Notes under the pieces: generated by a model
What the model saw: the letters and a program-made list of their open reading frames with translations, nothing else
Told to the model about the DNA's origin: nothing
The model's database searches: none
Shown here: positions 53,247 through 57,355 of the stretch, in pieces
Layout of the letters: each line of letters opens with the position of its first letter
Position numbering within the stretch: the first letter of the stretch is position 1
Assembly (NCBI GenBank): GCA_029260165.1
Contig: JAJDDT010000027.1
Span: forward strand, 1 to 57,355
Reading direction: 5' to 3'
Length of the DNA: 57,355 nucleotides
From: Phycisphaerae bacterium
GTDB lineage: Bacteria > Planctomycetota > Phycisphaerae > UBA1845
Position numbers and translations under genes: made by a program

Positions 53247-53711
53247 ATGGCTGGCGAACGCAAGCGATACTACAGACCACGCGCATCGTTGACCTTTAAC
53301 ATGGCTCCGATGATCGACATCGTCTTTCTCCTGATCATCTTTTTCGTCCTCGTCGGCACCTTCGCGTCCGCCGAGCACATCCGCATGGACCTTCCAGGCC
53401 CGGACCAAAGCCAGGCCCAAAACCAGAAGATATCCGACCGCGCCATCATCAACATTCAACTGATCAACCCCGACGATTCCCAAAGCCCCGTCGTCTTCAG
53501 CATCGGACCCAACCCACCCGAACCTCTCGAAATGATCGATCAACGATTGGCTGCCAACAAAACCGCATTCCCCGACCTCAAGGTCATCATCCGCGCGGAC
53601 AAGCGTGTTCGCTACGCCGACGTCCGCTCGGTCATGGAAATCGTCGCCGACAACAACATCGAAATGATGAACATCGCCGCACTGCTAGGCCCCCATGCAC
53701 CCGCCAACTAA
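53247..53711 (+). CDS. ExbD/TolR-family protein, first copy
   Basis: A 154-residue protein with a short basic N-terminus (MAGERKRYYRPRASLTFNMA), one membrane helix (PMIDIVFLLIIFFVLVGTF) with the proton-coupling Asp, and a periplasmic domain. ExbD dimers plug the ExbB pentamer and transmit force. It lies 4 nt after exbB. The periplasmic domain (KVIIRADKRVRYADVRSVME) is typical. A second ExbD follows 6 nt later. Confidence 0.93.
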   Translation: MAGERKRYYRPRASLTFNMAPMIDIVFLLIIFFVLVGTFASAEHIRMDLPGPDQSQAQNQKISDRAIINIQLINPDDSQSPVVFSIGPNPPEPLEMIDQRLAANKTAFPDLKVIIRADKRVRYADVRSVMEIVADNNIEMMNIAALLGPHAPAN

Positions 53712-53717
53712 CCAATC

Positions 53718-54209
53718 ATGTCCACCACCCACGACAAATTCGAGATCATCCACTTTCGCTCACGACGCAAACGCGCCCCCAAAGAACAAACCGCCCTCAC
53801 CCTCAACCTCGCACCCATGGTCGATGTCGTTTTTCTTCTCCTGATTTTTTTCATCGTCACAACCGACTTCAGACGACCCGAAGGACTTCTCGCTTCCAGG
53901 CTTCCCCAACAGAGTGGCCAATCCCAATCGGTTGCCCTCCCAATCTCCCCGATCATCATCACCGTCAAGCAAACAGGACCAACCCCGTCTGATTACAAGC
54001 TCCACGTCGAAGGATTCACCACCGCACCGCAAACCTTCACCGATCTCACCACGTTTCTCAAAGAGGTGAAGGACAATCCGGGATTCGACGACAAAACCCC
54101 CGTCGTCATCCAGGCCGCCGACGACGTCCAATGGGACCACATCGTCGGATGCTGGAACGCAGGCGTCCGCGCAGGATTCAAACACATTTCCTTCGGACAA
54201 GCCAAATGA
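53718..54209 (+). CDS. ExbD/TolR-family protein, second copy
   Basis: A 163-residue protein with a longer basic N-terminus (IIHFRSRRKRAPKEQTALTL), one membrane helix (APMVDVVFLLLIFFIVTT) with the conserved Asp, and a periplasmic domain (VVIQAADDVQWDHIVGCWNA). It differs from the first copy over most of its length, so they may form a heterodimer in the ExbB pore. Its stop overlaps the next start as ATGA. Confidence 0.93.
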   Translation: MSTTHDKFEIIHFRSRRKRAPKEQTALTLNLAPMVDVVFLLLIFFIVTTDFRRPEGLLASRLPQQSGQSQSVALPISPIIITVKQTGPTPSDYKLHVEGFTTAPQTFTDLTTFLKEVKDNPGFDDKTPVVIQAADDVQWDHIVGCWNAGVRAGFKHISFGQAK

Positions 54210-56995
54210 TCCGCCACACCTTCATTCGACTTCACGCTGCCGTCATCCTCGCGCTGGTCTTCAGTTCGATTCCGACGTTCGCCCAGTCGTCCCTCGAATC
54301 CGAAAACGAACGCTTTCCCAACAAACCGTTCTTCCGCGCCCTTCGCAAGAGGGGCCTGACCGATCTCCTCGACCTCCATCTCAAGGATTACCCACCCGCC
54401 AACAAAATCGAAGCAGCCCTCCTCCGGCGCGATGTCATGATCGCAATATTCGAAGACCGCTCCCGAACCCACGATCAGCGCAACGCAGCCATCACCGCCG
54501 CAAACCAGATTCTCGAACAGCTCATCATCGACGAACCCAACAACAGTCGATCTCGAAAGTGGCGCATCGAATTAGCCAGGTCACTGCTCTACATGGAAGC
54601 CGACCCCTACGTCACCCAAATCCTGTTCAAAGGACCGCGCCCGGGCGACAGATCTCGCCTCAGGACGACCATGACCCACACCGTCGAGCACCTCGAACAA
54701 CTCCACAACGAATTGCAATCAGAATACGACCGACTCGACGACCTGCCCGCCCGCGTGTACGACAAGAAAGAAGCCACCGGCGACATCGAAGCGCTCGAAT
54801 CCAATCTGTCACTCACCGACTACATGCTCGCATGGTCACGCTTCTATCTCTCCATTAGCCTCGAAAAGGACGAACCCGACCGCACAGCCCCGCTCCGGGA
54901 AGCCCTCGAATACCTCGACCGCTCCAACCTCCTGCGCACACCCCACGCCGAGTCGCATTACCAGGCCCAAACCACCCTCCTCGCCGGCATGACCCACCGC
55001 CAACTCGCCGATTTCGGATCCGCCCGCCGAGCGCTGGCCCGATCAATCGACATCGTCGACGATATCCTCGACCCCACAGAACAGCAATCCCTCCGCTGGA
55101 TCGCCACCCTCGCCCAGATCGAACTCGTTCGCTCATTCGTCGATGTCAACAATTTTGAAACCGCCCAACAAGCCCTGCGCATCTTTCAAAAAAACATCCG
55201 CAAGATCAAGCCCGTCAACCACGACCAACTCATCCTCGCAGGCCTGCTCGAACGATTCGTCTACCGTGCGAAAGCGACCAATATTGCCAAGGGTCAACCC
55301 GATTCGAAAAACCCCGTAATCTTCGATCTTCTCGAAAAAAGCACCGAATCGCTCTTTCAGATCGCCCAACACAATCCGTCACAAAAAAACAACGTCTACG
55401 CAGCTATCTACGAGTACATCGATCCCGAAACACCCGCCTCATCCATGTCCACGTTCGAGCAAGCCGTCGTCGTCACCGGCGCGCTCAACGATGCCGACAT
55501 CATCACAAACCATATGAACGCGACAAACGACGACGCCGCGATTCTCAAGGCCAACAAAAAACGCAGGAAACTGCTCACCAGAGCCATCGACCTCGCCCAG
55601 GGAGTTCTCAATGATTCCAACGCCAATCCCATCCTGCGTCGCGAGGTTGCATTCAATCTCGCCGTGGCAAAATACCGCCTGGGACAGCGCGACCAGGCTG
55701 CTGAAGCGTTCCTCTTCGTTACCAAAAATTTCCCCGACCACCCCCGCGCCCTCGAAGCCGCCACCTTCGCCGTCCAGCTCGCGTTCGAACTCCAATCCGA
55801 CCCGACACTCGCCACCAGCGACCGCATCCAGTCGCTATACATCGACACCCTCCGCACCCTCACCGACTCGTTCCCCGACGCCCTCGAATCACAATATTGG
55901 CTCTTCTTCCTCGCCCAACAACTCGCCAACCAAAACGATTTCGACACCGCCGCCGACATCTACACAAAAGTCCCACCCAACCACGAGCGCTATCACGAAG
56001 CACGATTCCTCGCCGCCGAAGCACACGTCCTCTCACTCCAATCCTTCGCCATCGAAAACCCCGACCGCGTCGACCTCATCAACCGACGAGCCACCGTTGC
56101 CGACTTCGCCGCAAGACAAGCCAGACAATCCATTACCCAAGCCCACGACAATTCCACCGACCCAACCCGTCAACAACAACTCAAAAACCTCCTCGCCCGA
56201 ACCGATCTCATCCTCGCCGAATCCAACATCGTCCCAGGCGTCAACCGCTACGACGACGCACTAAACTCGCTCAAAAATTTTCGCGAAACCTACGGGCACC
56301 AACCCGATCTCCTCGGCCGCGTCCTTCGGGTCCGAACCATCGCACTCGAAGCATTGGGTCGACACGCCGAAGCAACACGCCTCATCCCGGAATACGTTGC
56401 CAAAGACCCCACTGGCGCGCCACCAACCCTCCAGGCCCTCTTCGATTCCATCAACAAGGAAATCGCCCGCGACCGCAAGGCACATCGAACCCAGGAAGCC
56501 ACAGAAAAAGCAGAAACCGCCGTCGCCATCGCAAAAGGCATCCACACCGCTGCCCAGGACCAACCGTCTCTCTTCAACAAACAAACCGTCTACGCCCTCA
56601 AGCTCCAACTCGCCGAAAGCTATCTCACCGCAAACCACCCGAACGAAGCAGCCACTCTCTTCGAACAATGCCTGTCCGAAGACGCAGCCAATTCCCCCGA
56701 CAACCAACCCCGCGACAGCCGAGCCATCTTCGGCACCGCCGAAACCCGTTTCCAATCAGATAAATTCAAAGACGCACTCCCCCTGTTCAATCAAATATAC
56801 AAATCCTCCCCAAAGCCCGACATCCTCAAATGGAAGTCCCTCCTCCGCGACCTCCAATGCAGAACCAACCTCAACCACCCCAAAGAAGACATCATCCGCG
56901 CCATCCAACAACAACGATACCTCAACCCACAACTAGGCTCCCCCAACCTCCGCCGACAATTCGACGAACTCCTGACCCAAAACCAGAAACGCTAA
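54206..56995 (+). CDS. Giant exported TPR-repeat protein
   Basis: A 929-residue exported protein. The start overlaps the second exbD stop as ATGA. A signal peptide (FIRLHAAVILALVFSSIPTF, cleaved near AQSS) is followed by helical TPR-like repeats throughout: PLREALEYLDRSNLL, FGSARRALARSIDIVDDILD, EVAFNLAVAKYRLGQRDQAA, DFDTAADIYTKVP, LQLAESYLTANHPNEAATLF, KFKDALPLFNQIYKSS. No enzyme motif is present. TPR stacks bind peptides or proteins, so this may be the periplasmic or outer-envelope partner of the VWA-ExbBD unit. The coding strand is strongly C/A-rich. Confidence 0.88.
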   Translation: MIRHTFIRLHAAVILALVFSSIPTFAQSSLESENERFPNKPFFRALRKRGLTDLLDLHLKDYPPANKIEAALLRRDVMIAIFEDRSRTHDQRNAAITAANQILEQLIIDEPNNSRSRKWRIELARSLLYMEADPYVTQILFKGPRPGDRSRLRTTMTHTVEHLEQLHNELQSEYDRLDDLPARVYDKKEATGDIEALESNLSLTDYMLAWSRFYLSISLEKDEPDRTAPLREALEYLDRSNLLRTPHAESHYQAQTTLLAGMTHRQLADFGSARRALARSIDIVDDILDPTEQQSLRWIATLAQIELVRSFVDVNNFETAQQALRIFQKNIRKIKPVNHDQLILAGLLERFVYRAKATNIAKGQPDSKNPVIFDLLEKSTESLFQIAQHNPSQKNNVYAAIYEYIDPETPASSMSTFEQAVVVTGALNDADIITNHMNATNDDAAILKANKKRRKLLTRAIDLAQGVLNDSNANPILRREVAFNLAVAKYRLGQRDQAAEAFLFVTKNFPDHPRALEAATFAVQLAFELQSDPTLATSDRIQSLYIDTLRTLTDSFPDALESQYWLFFLAQQLANQNDFDTAADIYTKVPPNHERYHEARFLAAEAHVLSLQSFAIENPDRVDLINRRATVADFAARQARQSITQAHDNSTDPTRQQQLKNLLARTDLILAESNIVPGVNRYDDALNSLKNFRETYGHQPDLLGRVLRVRTIALEALGRHAEATRLIPEYVAKDPTGAPPTLQALFDSINKEIARDRKAHRTQEATEKAETAVAIAKGIHTAAQDQPSLFNKQTVYALKLQLAESYLTANHPNEAATLFEQCLSEDAANSPDNQPRDSRAIFGTAETRFQSDKFKDALPLFNQIYKSSPKPDILKWKSLLRDLQCRTNLNHPKEDIIRAIQQQRYLNPQLGSPNLRRQFDELLTQNQKR

Positions 56996-57031
56996 CAACC
57001 ACTCTGCCCGACGTATCCTCGTCCTCGTGTA

Positions 57032-57080
57032 CAGCCGAAACAATATACCTTCGCTCCTCATACGCAGCGGAAACAATGTA
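57032..57080 (+). repeat. Short imperfect direct repeat
   Basis: CAGCCGAAACAATATA (57032-57047) and CAGCGGAAACAATGTA (57065-57080) match at 14 of 16 positions, 33 bp apart, in the intergenic sequence after the TPR gene. Their role is unknown. Confidence 0.5.
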
Positions 57081-57081
57081 G

Positions 57082-57102
57082 CGTCACCCCTTGTGGGTGG
57101 CG
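57082..57102 (+). terminator. Hairpin after the VWA-ExbBD operon
   Basis: CGTCACCC (57082-57089), loop CTTGT, then GGGTGGCG (57095-57102) forms an 8-bp stem with one G.T pair. It lies 87 bp after the TPR gene, but only A-rich sequence follows, so termination is uncertain. It could instead be a REP-like palindrome. Confidence 0.35.
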
Positions 57103-57219
57103 GGAAAACCAGAAAGTATTGGCGAGTCAATGACGCTTCATTAGAATAGAAGCCGATCGACAGATAAGACATAAGCAACCATACGATGGGAGACAAAGTG
57201 ATAAGCATTCGAGACCTTA

Positions 57220-57355
57220 GAGGGTGTGTGAGAAGCAGGGATATCGCCGATAAGGATGGAAATTGGCAAGGAGTGCCTGATCCATGGCGAGGAATGCTTA
57301 TCCCAGCGACTTGACGGACGCGCAGTGGAATCTGATTCGACGACGAATACCGCCG
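57220..57355 (+). mobile_element. Left end of an IS5-family-like insertion sequence (cut by the window edge)
   Basis: GAGGGTGTGTGAGAAGC at 57220-57236 resembles an IS5-family terminal repeat and is preceded by TTA (57217-57219), a possible 3-bp target copy. A transposase reading frame begins 48 bp inside. The right end lies outside the window, so the matching repeat cannot be seen. Confidence 0.6.
57284..57355 (+). CDS. IS5-family-like transposase, N-terminal fragment
   Basis: The first 24 residues of a reading frame that continues past the window edge. AAGGAG lies 10 nt before the ATG. The translation begins MARNAYPSDLTDAQWNLIRR; the YPSDLTDAQW motif is the start of the DUF4096-type domain typical of IS5-family transposases. 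The catalytic DDE residues are not in view, so activity cannot be judged. Confidence 0.75.
   Translation, partial: MARNAYPSDLTDAQWNLIRRRIPP

Overview
The window looks like a chromosomal segment of a planctomycete, most likely of the Phycisphaerae type. Several large exported proteins end in a paired Asp/Gly-rich calcium-loop (dockerin-like) module followed by FTGP-like residues. Others carry the DCNGNG and thrombospondin-3 style repeats common in that group. Lipoproteins are frequent, GC content is moderately high, and non-ATG starts (TTG, GTG) sit behind good ribosome binding sites. Peptidoglycan elongation genes and a complete F-type ATP synthase operon are present. The taxonomic assignment is inference from protein style only. 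No rRNA, tRNA or CRISPR was recognised.

Layout. At 1-10.1 kb, secreted or surface proteins surround acpS: a Cys-rich lectin-like protein cut by the left edge, a PEGA-type lipoprotein, a 1332-residue NxxGxxAF/beta-solenoid protein, a PD40 lipoprotein, and a six-bladed BNR propeller with a Cys-type sorting tail. At 10.1-13.7 kb is regulation: a MarR regulator overlapping a zinc-ribbon gene, and a histidine kinase-response regulator pair with a perfect dyad at its promoter. At 13.9-16.9 kb is a forward run of mrp/apbC, a DinB-like gene, a fused moaD-moaE and nth. At 17-25.5 kb are an M1-like peptidase lipoprotein, a DUF2330 protein, two exported dockerin-like proteins, a PKD lipoprotein and a metallo-beta-lactamase-fold hydrolase. 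At 25.7-33.9 kb is the leftward ATP synthase operon (two AtpI/AtpZ-type genes, then B, E, F, H, A, G, D, C), with a recognisable promoter and a REPIN-like double hairpin at its 3' end. At 34-39.6 kb are asd and a 1450-residue exported protein combining an HEXXH metalloprotease-like region with a beta-solenoid. At 39.6-47.9 kb is a tight leftward operon of a small beta-rich protein, moeA, lnt, a HEAT-repeat lipoprotein, mreD, mrdA (PBP2) and rodA.

The most interesting segment is 50.4-57.0 kb. It is a forward operon of a membrane-anchored VWA protein, an exported TPR protein, ExbB, two ExbDs and a 929-residue exported TPR protein. The VWA protein has a TonB-like N-terminal helix with an S-x3-H motif and a Pro-rich periplasmic stretch, so it is placed and built like a TonB/TolA partner whose C-terminal domain has been replaced by VWA. 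I propose it as a proton-motive-force-driven envelope system. The right edge enters an IS5-family-like insertion sequence.

The genes support envelope biology: lipoprotein maturation (lnt), wall elongation (mreD, mrdA, rodA, with asd supplying the diaminopimelate/lysine route), envelope energy (atp operon, Exb-like motor) and a rich set of exported calcium-binding repeat proteins. Start codons were moved inward where a ribosome binding site or signal peptide decides them; these choices are noted per gene.
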